A DNA stretch of 64,000 nt from Paenibacillus silviterrae. GTDB taxonomy: Bacteria > Bacillota > Bacilli > Paenibacillales > NBRC-103111. A program made the translations under genes and the position numbers. Below, in pieces: positions 39,856-48,311 of the stretch. Location: positions 4,610,501-4,674,500 of the forward strand of contig NZ_JASKUT010000001.1 in assembly GCF_030167925.1 (NCBI RefSeq), written 5' to 3'. Below the pieces are notes generated by a model, which did no database searches, had not been told where the DNA came from, and was given only the letters and a program-made list of their open reading frames with translations. How positions within the stretch are numbered: the first letter of the stretch is position 1; every line of letters begins with the position of its first letter.

Positions 39856-42009
39856 ATGTATCCGGGACTTTCAACCTATGTCTTCATAGCCCTTTTCCTT
39901 GTCGGGATTGTGCTTTTCTACTTTGTGCAGCGGCATCGAAAGGGTCGAACACAGCCAAAGGACCTGTTTCTGTCCGGCGGTAACCAGAGAGCTTTGCCCG
40001 GCAGCGATGCATCCTGGCAATTAGAGCTGCCGTCAAAACGGTTCACCCTGCAATACCATTCACAAGGGCTTGATGCGGGAGGCGAGTCTTCGGACGTAGT
40101 CTCCCGTTATGTTCACCCCAACGATCTGGTGCTGCTGAACAGCACCATTGAACAGCATATGGACAACGGGAGTCCTATGCGGCTTGAGGTGCGCATTCGC
40201 CATCATGCCGAAGACGGGTGGCAATGGATGGAGCTGCTGGGACAAGCCCAGGGGGACCGGACAAGGTCGGTTCATTTCCTTCACGGCATCGCATGGAACA
40301 TCGAGGAACGGAAGCGGCGGGAGCTGGCACTGCTGGAGTCGGATGAGAAGTATCGGCTCATTTTTCACAATATGCCGGTCATGGCCCACATGCTTGACGC
40401 AGGCGGTCTCATTCACGATGTGAATCCCTTCTGGCTTTCCCGCACGGGCTATACCCGCGAGGAGGTTGTAGGCAAGCGTTCTTATGAGTTCATGGAGCCG
40501 GCCTCAAGGGCCTACTTGCTGGAGGTTCACATTCCGAAGCTTAGAGAGACGGATGTCCTCGATAATGTAGAGATCCAATGGACTACCAAGTCCGGCGAGG
40601 TTATGGACAGTTTGGTATACACCCGTGTCGTACGTGATGACCAAGGGAGAATGATTCACGGCTTCACTGTGATTCGGGACATTACGGAGCATAAAAAGGC
40701 GGAAGCGAAGGCGGACAATCTTATCTATCACGACATACTGACCGGGCTGCCTAATCGGATGATGTTCCACGAGCGGTTGTCCTTTGCGCTGATTCAAGCG
40801 AACTTGTACGAGACAGGGCTTGCCGTCGTCCTCATTGACCTGGATCGGTTCAAAATGATTAATGACAGCCTGGGGCATCAGGCAGGCGATCAAGTGCTTC
40901 TTCATGCAGCCCATATCTTGCAGAAGCATATTCGTCCCACGGATACCGTGGCGAGATTGAGCAGCGATGAATTTGCCCTCCTGCTTCCGGATGTGAGCCG
41001 GGCGGAGGATGTCTTTCCGCTGACGGACAAGCTGTTAACCGAGCTAAGAAAGCCTTTTGTTTTGGAAAAGCAGGAATTTTACATATCCGCAAGCATGGGA
41101 ATCAGCTTTTATCCGCAGGATGCCGACAACACCGATCTGTTGATCAAAAATGCGGACATGGCGATGTACTATGCGAAGGAAAAGGGCCGAAACACCGCAG
41201 AGGTATTTCATCAGGAGATGACCTTGAAGGTCAGCCGGAAGCTTCAGCTGGAGAGCAGTATGCGAAGGGCGCTGGAGCGGCAGGAGTTTCGAGTATTCTT
41301 CCAGCCGCAGCAGGATATTGCTACGGGACGGCTGTTCGGTATGGAGGCTCTGATCCGTTGGGAATCGAAGGAGCATGGTCCGATATCCCCGGCGGAATTC
41401 ATCCCGATTGCCGAGGAGAGCGGTCTGATCGTTCCCATCGGCCAGTGGATTCTGGAGGAGTCGTGCCGCCAGACGAAGCAGTGGATGGACCGCGGCTTTG
41501 AGCCGCTCAGCGTATCCGTCAATATATCGGGCAAGCAGTTCCAGCAGCGGGATTTTGCCGCAACGGTGAAGAAGGTCCTAGAGGATACGGGTCTTGACCC
41601 TTCTTATCTCTGTCTGGAGATTACGGAAAGCACGGCCATCCATGATGCCGGCGCCACCAAGGCGGTGCTGGAGGAGCTGATTGAGCACGGCATCCGGTTT
41701 TCCATCGATGATTTCGGGACAGGCTACTCCTCTTTGTCCCTGCTGAAGCTGTTCCCGCTGTACGCCATCAAAATCGACCAATCCTTCGTCCGCAACATGA
41801 CGAATGTCGAGGAGGACGCCGCCGTAGTGCAGGCGATTATCGCCATGTCGCATGGGATGAAGCGAAAGGTGATTGCAGAGGGAGTGGAGACAAGGCAGCA
41901 GCTGGAGCGTTTGAACGCCATGGGCTGTGACGGCTACCAGGGCTATTTTATCAGCCGGCCGGTACCTATGCAGGAGTTCGAGCAAATGTTCCTGCAATCC
42001 GCCCGTTAA
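39856..42009 (+). CDS. PAS - degenerate GGDEF - EAL c-di-GMP phosphodiesterase
   Basis: A 717-residue protein: one N-terminal helix (about 7-25), two PAS/PAC domains (about 60-150 and 155-275, NIEERKRRE and VIRDITEHKKAE at their ends), GGDEF and EAL. The GGDEF loop reads RLSSDEFALLLP, lacking both glycines, so cyclase activity is unlikely; an RPTD inhibitory-type site is kept, so the domain may bind GTP or c-di-GMP as a sensor. EAL is intact: MEALIRW, LEITEST, IDDFGTGYSS, KIDQSF, EGVE. It is thus predicted to degrade c-di-GMP. SD AGAAGGTGA is near. Its last 4 bp overlap the convergent permease gene. Confidence 0.93.
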   Translation: MYPGLSTYVFIALFLVGIVLFYFVQRHRKGRTQPKDLFLSGGNQRALPGSDASWQLELPSKRFTLQYHSQGLDAGGESSDVVSRYVHPNDLVLLNSTIEQHMDNGSPMRLEVRIRHHAEDGWQWMELLGQAQGDRTRSVHFLHGIAWNIEERKRRELALLESDEKYRLIFHNMPVMAHMLDAGGLIHDVNPFWLSRTGYTREEVVGKRSYEFMEPASRAYLLEVHIPKLRETDVLDNVEIQWTTKSGEVMDSLVYTRVVRDDQGRMIHGFTVIRDITEHKKAEAKADNLIYHDILTGLPNRMMFHERLSFALIQANLYETGLAVVLIDLDRFKMINDSLGHQAGDQVLLHAAHILQKHIRPTDTVARLSSDEFALLLPDVSRAEDVFPLTDKLLTELRKPFVLEKQEFYISASMGISFYPQDADNTDLLIKNADMAMYYAKEKGRNTAEVFHQEMTLKVSRKLQLESSMRRALERQEFRVFFQPQQDIATGRLFGMEALIRWESKEHGPISPAEFIPIAEESGLIVPIGQWILEESCRQTKQWMDRGFEPLSVSVNISGKQFQQRDFAATVKKVLEDTGLDPSYLCLEITESTAIHDAGATKAVLEELIEHGIRFSIDDFGTGYSSLSLLKLFPLYAIKIDQSFVRNMTNVEEDAAVVQAIIAMSHGMKRKVIAEGVETRQQLERLNAMGCDGYQGYFISRPVPMQEFEQMFLQSAR

Positions 42010-42770
42010 TGCATCAAATCCCAGAGCTGCTTGCCGATCAAGAGCGTAGTGACGAAGAGGAAGAGCGGCTTCACATAGCGGGAGCCTTGGCGGATGGCGA
42101 ACTGGGACCCGACAAGCGCGCCGAAGATCATCGCGACGCCCATGGGAAGCCCGTACCCGATATGAACGGATTTCAACAGGAAAAAGGAAACCAGGCTGGC
42201 GATATTGCTGGCGAAATTCAGCACCTTCGCATTGGCGGAGGCACCGACGAAATCAAAGCCGAGCAGCAGGAACAGGAACAGCAGGAAAGAGCCGGTTCCA
42301 GGTCCGAAGAATCCGTCATAGAAGCCTAATACGAGAGCACAGACCGCGGCTCCGATCGTACGCCCTGCTGTTAGCGGAGCTTGTACGGCGGAGCCGCTCC
42401 AGCTTTTCTTAAGCAGTGTGTAGATCAGCACAACAATCAGCATCGTAACGACCAGCGGCCTAAGAAAGGTCGATGGGACCAAGTGAACGGAGTACGTTCC
42501 GAGTGCCGATCCGGCAAAGGACAAAGGGAAGAGCGCAAGCACCAGCTTGCCTTTGATTTTACCTGAGAAAAGGAAGGACGCCGTGCTGGTCAGCGACGAC
42601 AAGGTGCCGCCCAGCTTGTTGGTACCTAGCACCATCCCCGGAGGCAGGCCCGTGAGCAGCAGGGCAGGAAGCGAAATGAGGCCGCCACCGCCCACGACGG
42701 AGTCGATGAATGCGGCAACGAAGCCTGCGGCGATCAGAAACAGGAGCATATCGAATGAGGGCAGTTCCAT
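42006..42770 (-). CDS. TSUP (TauE/SafE) family permease
   Basis: A 254-residue membrane protein with about eight helices. It has the TSUP duplicated signature: GGGGLISLPALLLTGLPPGM-type opening with GTNKLGGTLSSLTST, and the second-half GFYDGFFGPGTGSFLLFLFL with NAKVLNFASNIASL. This family moves sulfite, sulfoacetate or other sulfur-containing or organic anions, often outward. YfcA is the nearest well-known relative. There are no sulfur-metabolism genes next to it. Its 3' end overlaps the EAL gene by 4 bp, tail to tail. The direction and substrate are unknown. Confidence 0.9.
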   Translation of the reverse strand: MELPSFDMLLFLIAAGFVAAFIDSVVGGGGLISLPALLLTGLPPGMVLGTNKLGGTLSSLTSTASFLFSGKIKGKLVLALFPLSFAGSALGTYSVHLVPSTFLRPLVVTMLIVVLIYTLLKKSWSGSAVQAPLTAGRTIGAAVCALVLGFYDGFFGPGTGSFLLFLFLLLGFDFVGASANAKVLNFASNIASLVSFFLLKSVHIGYGLPMGVAMIFGALVGSQFAIRQGSRYVKPLFLFVTTLLIGKQLWDLMH

Positions 42771-42989
42771 AATGTGTAAGTCTCCTCGGCAGTAAAGTAA
42801 GCTTCTATATTGTTAAGGCCCGGACATGAAAACCAGTAGATCAGTATAGCAAATAATGTCGAATCGGACAATGGTATGTCTTGTAAAGACTAGGGAGTAT
42901 GCGTTTTCATTGCAATCCGGGTGCTTCCGTGCTATTCTTCGGGAATAAGTGGAAAATACTAAGCTGACGAAAAAGGGTGTGGCTAAAGC

Positions 42990-43376
42990 ATGATTCATAA
43001 GCTGGAGCATGTGGGTGTGCGTGTGAATGATATGGACGCATCGATCCGTTTTTATACGGAGGTGCTGGGACTTCGGCTGGTGAAGCGGGCAGCGCTGGAG
43101 GACGGAGCGGAGCTCGGCTTCCTGTCGTTTCCGGGATCGGATAATGTGGAGATCGAGCTGATCGGCCGTGGCTCGGACGGGCTGTCGGACAGCGGCAAGG
43201 TGCATCATATCGCCTTCACGGTAAGCGACATTGAAGACGAGATTGCACGATTGAAGAGCCACGGGGTGCAGATGATTCACGAAACGCCTCAAACCATTCT
43301 GGACGGCGCCAAGCTCGCCTTTTTCTTCGGACCGGACGGAGAACGTCTGGAGCTGTTTCAACCTGCTGCCAAATAG
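42990..43376 (+). CDS. VOC family (glyoxalase I-like) protein
   Basis: A 128-residue single-domain vicinal-oxygen-chelate protein. It has metal-ligand positions of glyoxalase I-type members: HVGVRVNDMDASIRFY (His7), NVEIELIG (Glu near 53), KVHHIAFTV (His near 74) and GERLELFQP (Glu near 122). The duplicated beta-alpha-beta-beta-beta layout is complete. It might be glyoxalase I, a methylmalonyl-CoA epimerase-like enzyme or a dioxygenase relative; the HHIAFTV segment favours lactoylglutathione lyase-like annotation. It has no operon partners, and a poor SD. Confidence 0.87.
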   Translation: MIHKLEHVGVRVNDMDASIRFYTEVLGLRLVKRAALEDGAELGFLSFPGSDNVEIELIGRGSDGLSDSGKVHHIAFTVSDIEDEIARLKSHGVQMIHETPQTILDGAKLAFFFGPDGERLELFQPAAK

Positions 43377-43462
43377 GAGCTTTTTGCTGCAATGACAGGA
43401 ACACCCCATTCCCCTCCTGCATACAATGCTTTAGCGATTAGGTAAGAGCCTAGGGAGTGGGA

Positions 43463-44083
43463 ATGGTTATGGTGCCGGATACGAGGGTACGAATGGAACG
43501 GATCGTCACGCGGAAGCTGGTGAAGCCCAGGCTGGAAGTCAAATATCCCCAGGTGCTAGGGCTGAGAAGCCGGTTTGCAGAGCAGATGATCAATCATTCC
43601 ATTCTGGATGCGGTGTATGATCTGATTCGGGTACAGGGGTATGTGAACAATCCCGAGATGACGATTACGGGAACCTACGAGACGAAGCTGCACAAGAACG
43701 GACTGGCCAGCTTCGTTTATGAGAATTACGGCTACAGCAAGGGTGCGGCTCACGGGTTGACCTACAAGAGCTCTCAGACCTTCGGTCTGGACGACGGCAG
43801 GGAATACAAGCTGGGCGATATGTTCCTGCCCGGCAGCGACTGGGTGAAGCGCATAAATGAGATCATCCGGCGGGAGTTTAAGGAAAGGGACATTCCGATG
43901 CTGACGGAGTTCAAATCCATCCGTCCCGATCAGCCTTATTTCTTAACCGATCGGGCCATCGGCATTTATTTCCAGCTGTACGAATACACGCCGTATGTGT
44001 ACGGCTTCCCCACCTTCGAGATTCCGTTCGGGCAGGTGAAGGACATCTTGGATCCGAACGGGCCAGCGGGCCGTTTGATGTAA
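43463..44083 (+). CDS. DUF3298/DUF4163-like protein
   Basis: A 206-residue protein whose C-terminal half carries the DUF3298 pattern (DGREYKLGDMFLPGSDWVKR, FYLTDRAIGIYFQLYEYTPY in variant form, YGFPTFEIPFGQVKDIL). The preceding part (EVKYPQVLG, TYETKLHKNGLASFVYENYG, GAAHGLTYKSSQTF) fits DUF4163. The pair is found in the extracytoplasmic part of RsiV and in PdaC, where it binds lysozyme or wall material. Here there is no signal peptide or membrane helix, so it is probably cytoplasmic or not exported in the usual way. AGGGAG lies 5 nt before ATG 43463. Role unknown. Confidence 0.8.
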   Translation: MVMVPDTRVRMERIVTRKLVKPRLEVKYPQVLGLRSRFAEQMINHSILDAVYDLIRVQGYVNNPEMTITGTYETKLHKNGLASFVYENYGYSKGAAHGLTYKSSQTFGLDDGREYKLGDMFLPGSDWVKRINEIIRREFKERDIPMLTEFKSIRPDQPYFLTDRAIGIYFQLYEYTPYVYGFPTFEIPFGQVKDILDPNGPAGRLM

Positions 44084-44091
44084 TCCGATAC

Positions 44092-44136
44092 AACCTTGAA
44101 GTTTCGGCCTTGCGCCGGCGGCTTCAAGGTTTTTTG
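44092..44136 (+). terminator. Terminator after the DUF3298-like gene
   Basis: AACCTTGAAG (44092-44101) pairs perfectly with CTTCAAGGTT (44122-44131), then TTTTTG. Confidence 0.88.
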
Positions 44137-44237
44137 TAGCTGTGAGAAGACCGTCAGGTGTTGGGCAAGGGATGTGATGATGCTATTGAAGTCAATTTTA
44201 TAATGACTTGAATTCAATCGCACAAAATCTGCCCATT

Positions 44238-44560
44238 AAGATGATTTCATAACGTTAAAGGAGCATTACCGGCACCGATATAAGCTCCTGATGCCCTGTA
44301 ACGTGATTTTTTCATCTTACGGTGGCAAATGAACACATATTGGCTACAGTAAGGTGATTTCATAACGTTACAAGGAGCGTTACCGGGCCGTGTTAAGTAC
44401 CAGACGCATTGTAACGCGATTCATCTTACAGTGGCAGATGAAACACATATTGGGTACAGTAAGGTGATTTCATATGATTTCATAACGTTACAGGGAGCAT
44501 TACCGGGCCGTGTTAAGCACCAGACGCCCTGGTAACGCCATCTATCTGCCACAAGTAACC
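44238..44560. repeat. Three tandem copies of an about 110-bp intergenic unit
   Basis: Units begin at about 44238, 44351 and 44461. Each starts AAGGTGATTTCATAACGTTA, holds GGAGC-TTACCGG, then a part ending in TTGTAACGCGAT, CATCTTAC and CACATATTGG-TACAGT. Copies 2 and 3 are the closest; copy 3 is cut short and has a duplicated GATTTCATA. Within a unit CGTTACAA and TTGTAACG can pair, giving a hairpin. No reading frame runs through them. Confidence 0.85.
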
Positions 44561-44911
44561 AATTTCGCTTTGTACATTTAGTTCAAGATCGACAAAAGCC
44601 CGTTTTTTGCCCATGCCAAAGTATAATTTCAGATAGAAAAGACACGTCAATAGGCCTTTCGTAGCTTAAACAATTCGGCAAACTTCTTGTTGAATACCAT
44701 ACATGGGAGTACCCCTTTCTCGTGTAATGGTTTGGTAACCTTAACTTTGAGAATGTGGGGAGGTACTCCTGCTTTTGTATGCCGAATAACCTTATTCCAC
44801 AAGGGCTTTCTAGTTATGAAATTCAGAATATAGTTTGATCGAGCTATGGATAGGAACGGAATTCCGAGCAGGCTAGTTTTCCCAAACCCATCAAGAAGGG
44901 ACGCGAGGTTT
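44561..44911. other. AT-richer intergenic stretch with a possible degenerate frame
   Basis: No supported gene. It is visibly more AT-rich than its surroundings. The minus strand has an open frame without SD whose amino acids (NKVIRHTKAGVPPHILKVKV) look protein-like, and an imperfect inverted repeat (GGGAGTACCCC with GGGGAGGTACTCC) spans 44705-44770. It may be the remnant of a gene or small mobile element. Confidence 0.35.
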
Positions 44912-45568
44912 ATGAAAAAAGCGCTGGTTGCAGGAGCTACCGGTTTAGTAGGACGAGAGCTGGTTCGCATTCTATTGAATCAGAAGGAATATGCCAAGGT
45001 TACGGTGCTCGTCAGAAGAAGGATGAACCTCGACCATCCGAAGCTGGAACAATTGGTGGTGGATTACGATCGGCTGGAGGGCTTGGCAGGGGAGCTAGTG
45101 GAAGGCGCTGCCTTGTACTGTACCCTTGGGACGACGATGAAGCAAGCAGGCTCGAAGGAGCTTTTCGAGCTTGTGGACTACGAGTACCCCATGACGCTCG
45201 GGCGAATGGCCAAACGCTATGGAGCCGAGCAGATGCTGATCGTGACGGCGATGGGAGCGAAGAGGGGTTCGCTGTTTTACTACAACCGGGTAAAAGGGAA
45301 GGTGGAGGAGGAGTTGGGCAAGCTGGGTCTGCCTAAGCTATGCATCTTCCGTCCGTCGCTGCTGCTCGGGGACCGGCAGGAGAAGCGGGCGGGGGAGCAG
45401 GCGGCGATGAAAGCAGCGGACAAGCTTCCGTTTCTGTTCTCAGGACCATTGGAAAGGTACAAGCCGATTCGGGCGGAGCAGGTCGCGGCTGCTATGGCTG
45501 CGGCTGCAAACGATAACATAGAGGGAACAAGAATTTACGAGTCTCGCGATATCGCTGCTATGGCTTGA
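44912..45568 (+). CDS. NAD(P)-binding oxidoreductase / atypical SDR
   Basis: A 218-residue Rossmann-fold protein of the atypical short-chain dehydrogenase group (NAD(P)H-binding, TIP30-like). The dinucleotide motif is VAGATGLVGRELVRILL at the N-terminus; a later TLGTTMKQAGSKELFELVDY and VTAMGAKRGSLFYYNRVKGK, with Tyr and Lys in the second, match the TIP30/HTATIP2 branch found in many bacteria. FRPSLLLGDR follows. The frame extends to 44846, but ATG 44912 starts the fold directly and has GAGGT/AAGGGA upstream. No partner genes suggest a pathway; substrates are unknown in this branch. Confidence 0.85.
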   Translation: MKKALVAGATGLVGRELVRILLNQKEYAKVTVLVRRRMNLDHPKLEQLVVDYDRLEGLAGELVEGAALYCTLGTTMKQAGSKELFELVDYEYPMTLGRMAKRYGAEQMLIVTAMGAKRGSLFYYNRVKGKVEEELGKLGLPKLCIFRPSLLLGDRQEKRAGEQAAMKAADKLPFLFSGPLERYKPIRAEQVAAAMAAAANDNIEGTRIYESRDIAAMA

Positions 45569-45672
45569 CGAATTCTTAATAAATTTTCGGTTTCGGGCAA
45601 TAGGGAATATGTGGTATGATATGCGGGAACATCTGTTCTATTTTCTTGGCGCTAGGAAGGGAAGGTACAGGA

Positions 45673-46470
45673 ATGGGTACAGCCCGGTATGCAGAAATAG
45701 ATGAGATCATCACCTACATAGGGAAGCATTTGGATGAGCCGCTTCCGTTGAATCGGTTGGCCGCTCATGTGGCGTACAGCCCGTACCATTTTGCCCGGAT
45801 CTTTAAGGAAAGAATGGGGCTCCCGCCCCTCTACTATGTATCCTCGCTCCGGCTTCAGCGTGCTAAGGAGCTGCTGCTGAATACCAATTACAGCATTCGC
45901 GACATCGGGCTTGAGATTGGACAGCAAAGTCTCGGCACCTTTACGACAAGGTTTACCGAGCGGGTAGGAGTGACGCCGGCGGAATTTCGGACTCAGCCGC
46001 TGCACGCGGATCACCACCTGCAAGCCTTGAAGAGACTGGCGGATTGGCGAACCGTAAGTACGGCAGTTCCGCAGTATGCTACCGTTCGGGGAACGATTCA
46101 GGCGGAGGTGCCCTTCGAAGGGGTAATACTGATCGGATTATTTGCCAGACCGATCCCGGAAGGGATGCCTTTGTACGGGACGCTGATCTCGTCCCTGGGA
46201 GACTTCAGCATCACCGGTGTGAAGCCGGGCACGTACTATTTAATGGCGACTTCTATAGCCTGGGAAATGCAGGCCAAGGACGTGCTTCTTCCTCAAGCTA
46301 CCTTGCGGACGCGCTCGAAGAAGCCTATCGTCATCGGCTCGCAGCCCTATCCGCCGCATTTGGAGGCAATGCTGCACCCTCCGCATCCGGAAGATCCCCC
46401 CATCTTGATATCACTGCCGCTGCTGATGAATTCCTTTCTTCAAAGAACCGTTCAACATAGCCATCGGTAA
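45673..46470 (+). CDS. AraC-family regulator with C-terminal extension
   Basis: A 265-residue regulator whose two helix-turn-helix units are at the N-terminus (about 5-105: IITYIGKHLDEPLPLNRLAA, YSPYHFARIFKERMGL, SIRDIGLEIGQQSLGTFTTR, FTERVGVTPAEFR). The C-terminal about 150 residues form a beta-rich domain that may bind a small molecule (VPFEGVILIGLFARPIPEG, SITGVKPGTYYLMATSI). This order is the reverse of classical AraC, but common in MarA/Rob-like and bacilli regulators. GGAAGGGAAGG lies about 8 nt before ATG 45673. Neighbouring oxidoreductase and the second AraC gene do not reveal a target. Confidence 0.88.
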   Translation: MGTARYAEIDEIITYIGKHLDEPLPLNRLAAHVAYSPYHFARIFKERMGLPPLYYVSSLRLQRAKELLLNTNYSIRDIGLEIGQQSLGTFTTRFTERVGVTPAEFRTQPLHADHHLQALKRLADWRTVSTAVPQYATVRGTIQAEVPFEGVILIGLFARPIPEGMPLYGTLISSLGDFSITGVKPGTYYLMATSIAWEMQAKDVLLPQATLRTRSKKPIVIGSQPYPPHLEAMLHPPHPEDPPILISLPLLMNSFLQRTVQHSHR

Positions 46471-46506
46471 GAAGCCGCCTTTTCCCATCCGGCAGCGGCT
46501 CAGGTT

Positions 46507-47343
46507 TTACGGAGAAGGCGTACCCGGCATAAGGCCGCTGCCGCTCATCGCCGCCTGCCTCCGGTAATCGGAGGGCGACATCCCGTAGCGCTCTCGAAAT
46601 ACGCGATGAAAATATGTGTAGCTTCCGAAGCCGGAGGTTTCGGCGATCTGCTCGAGGGTCATGAAGCTGTACTTCATCCGCTCTATAGCGGTCAGAAGCC
46701 GCAGCTCCATCGTATATTCAATCATGGTCTTACCGTAGCATTCCTTGAACAGGTGAACGGCGCGCGACACGCTGAGTCCCGCGTGCCGCGCCACATCCTG
46801 CACCTTGAATGGGGAAACGGCGTTTTCTTCAATAAATGCCTTCATTCGAAGTGCGGTGAAGGAACGTCCCTGCGGCAAGGCGGTATCCTTAATGGCCTGA
46901 TCGATGCTTAGGCACAAGGCTTGAAATAACAGCTGCAGCAGCTCCCTATTGTCCTCTTTAAATCTTCGCTTCTCCAGAATGATATGTCTCCAGAGGGAGA
47001 TCAGCTTCTCATCCGGATTGATCCGCACGCACTGCTGCTTGCGGTTTCTTCCCCACCATTCATCGAGCCACAAACCGGCTGCAACCACATAATAATCGGC
47101 GCTGGCAATGACATTCTGGCCTAGTTCATTAACATGCTCTTTTATGGACAACGCGTAGGCATCCCCGGGTTTGTACAGAAGAAGATCTCCCGGCTTCAGC
47201 GTGGTCATCTTCCCGTCGACATAGGCTTGGCAGGAGCCCTCAGTCTGCAATCGGAACAGATAATTGACTAAGCCGTCGCGCTGATCGATGAAAAAGGGCT
47301 GCGCGTGATAAGAATACCCGCACGTCAATACTTCGGCCAGCAT
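46507..47343 (-). CDS. AraC-family regulator with cupin sensor
   Basis: A 278-residue classical AraC regulator. An N-terminal cupin-like AraC_binding domain (CGYSYHAQPFFIDQRDGLVN, LKPGDLLLYKPGDAY) is followed by two C-terminal helix-turn-helix motifs (FKVQDVARHAGLSVSRAVHL and MTLEQIAETSGFGSYTYFHR with FRERYGMSPSDYRR). It is divergent from the sugar isomerase / dehydrogenase gene pair at 47503 and probably activates it in response to the sugar. The frame extends to 47400 without an SD; ATG 47343 has GGAGGG 7 nt upstream and begins exactly at the sensor domain. Confidence 0.92.
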   Translation of the reverse strand: MLAEVLTCGYSYHAQPFFIDQRDGLVNYLFRLQTEGSCQAYVDGKMTTLKPGDLLLYKPGDAYALSIKEHVNELGQNVIASADYYVVAAGLWLDEWWGRNRKQQCVRINPDEKLISLWRHIILEKRRFKEDNRELLQLLFQALCLSIDQAIKDTALPQGRSFTALRMKAFIEENAVSPFKVQDVARHAGLSVSRAVHLFKECYGKTMIEYTMELRLLTAIERMKYSFMTLEQIAETSGFGSYTYFHRVFRERYGMSPSDYRRQAAMSGSGLMPGTPSP

Positions 47344-47502
47344 GAGCGGTCCCTCCGTTTCACGATAATAATAGCCAAATAGTTCATGTCTTAGGCACAT
47401 CGTTGATACCCATTATACGGCATGTCTTTTTATAATGGAATTAATCCCGCGAGGTCACTTGCGGCTGGGTAGAGACAATCAAATCAATGGAGCGTGAGCG
47501 GC

Positions 47503-48276
47503 ATGAGAAAAATGGGTATCGGGCTGCAAATGTATACTTTACGTGAAGAAACAGCCAAGGACTTTGCAGGAACCCTTCGCAAGGTAGCGGAGCTCGGCTA
47601 CGAGGGAGTGGAATTCGCAGGCTACGGCGGCATGACGGCTGAAGAGGTCCGCGATTTGCTGCAGGAGCTGAACCTGAAGGCGATCGGAAGCCATATCGGC
47701 ATAGCGGCGATCCGGGATAATCTGCAGGGTGAAATCGCTTACCTAAAAACCATCGGTGCAAAGTACTTCATCTGTCCATGGCTGCCGATTGCGGAGTACC
47801 AAACCACGGAGGCCTGGAAGGCGCTGTTCGAGCTGTTCAAGGAAGCGGGAGCGGCTTGCCAGAAGGAGGGCTTGATTTTCGGATACCACAATCATGCCTT
47901 TGAATTCGAGCAGAAGGTAGACGGCGAGTTTGTATTTGACGCGCTCTATTCAGCCACTTCGCCGGAGTCGGTGCAGGTGGAGATGGATACGGGCTGGGTA
48001 CAGTTCGCAGGTCAGGATACGCTGGCTTACATCGCCAAGTATGCAGGACGTCTGCCGCTGGTTCACCTGAAGGATTACCGAAAGGGTGAACAGGGCGAGA
48101 TGGTTACCGTAGAGCTGGGGCACGGCGAGCTGCCGCTGGTCGACATTATTGCCGCCTCCGACAAAGCCGGAGCGGAGTGGATCATTGTGGAGCAGGACCG
48201 CTGTCAGAATCCGCCGCTTGAGAGCGTAGCGACCAGCATGAATTGGCTTAAGAACAACTACCTGGTGCAGGTTTAA
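47503..48276 (+). CDS. Sugar phosphate isomerase/epimerase (TIM barrel)
   Basis: A 257-residue member of the xylose-isomerase-like TIM-barrel family (AP endonuclease 2 fold), as in IolE, IolI and YcjR. Metal-site residues are visible: GYEGVEFAGYGG, FGYHNHAFEF, VQVEMDTGWVQFAG, LVHLKDY and WIIVEQDRC (Glu, His, Asp, Glu). It is followed after 35 bp by a Gfo/Idh/MocA dehydrogenase and faces a divergent AraC regulator: a small carbohydrate or inositol-type catabolic locus. GTG 47494 is possible, but ATG 47503 has GGAG upstream at workable distance. The exact sugar is unknown. Confidence 0.92.
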   Translation: MRKMGIGLQMYTLREETAKDFAGTLRKVAELGYEGVEFAGYGGMTAEEVRDLLQELNLKAIGSHIGIAAIRDNLQGEIAYLKTIGAKYFICPWLPIAEYQTTEAWKALFELFKEAGAACQKEGLIFGYHNHAFEFEQKVDGEFVFDALYSATSPESVQVEMDTGWVQFAGQDTLAYIAKYAGRLPLVHLKDYRKGEQGEMVTVELGHGELPLVDIIAASDKAGAEWIIVEQDRCQNPPLESVATSMNWLKNNYLVQV

Positions 48277-48311
48277 TTTTTATTTATTTCTAAAAGGAGT
48301 GTCAGTCGAAC

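Noticed and set aside
42857..42863. Additional TGTCGAA core near the TSUP permease, and others at 15257 and 31989
   Set aside because: Single 7-mers without extended match; about this many are expected by chance.
44238..44560. CRISPR array
   Set aside because: Units are about 110 bp, diverge from one another, and have no regular spacers or cas genes nearby.
44647..44970. 107-codon minus-strand frame
   Set aside because: No SD, overlaps the start of the real oxidoreductase gene, and no family recognised; kept only as a possible remnant.
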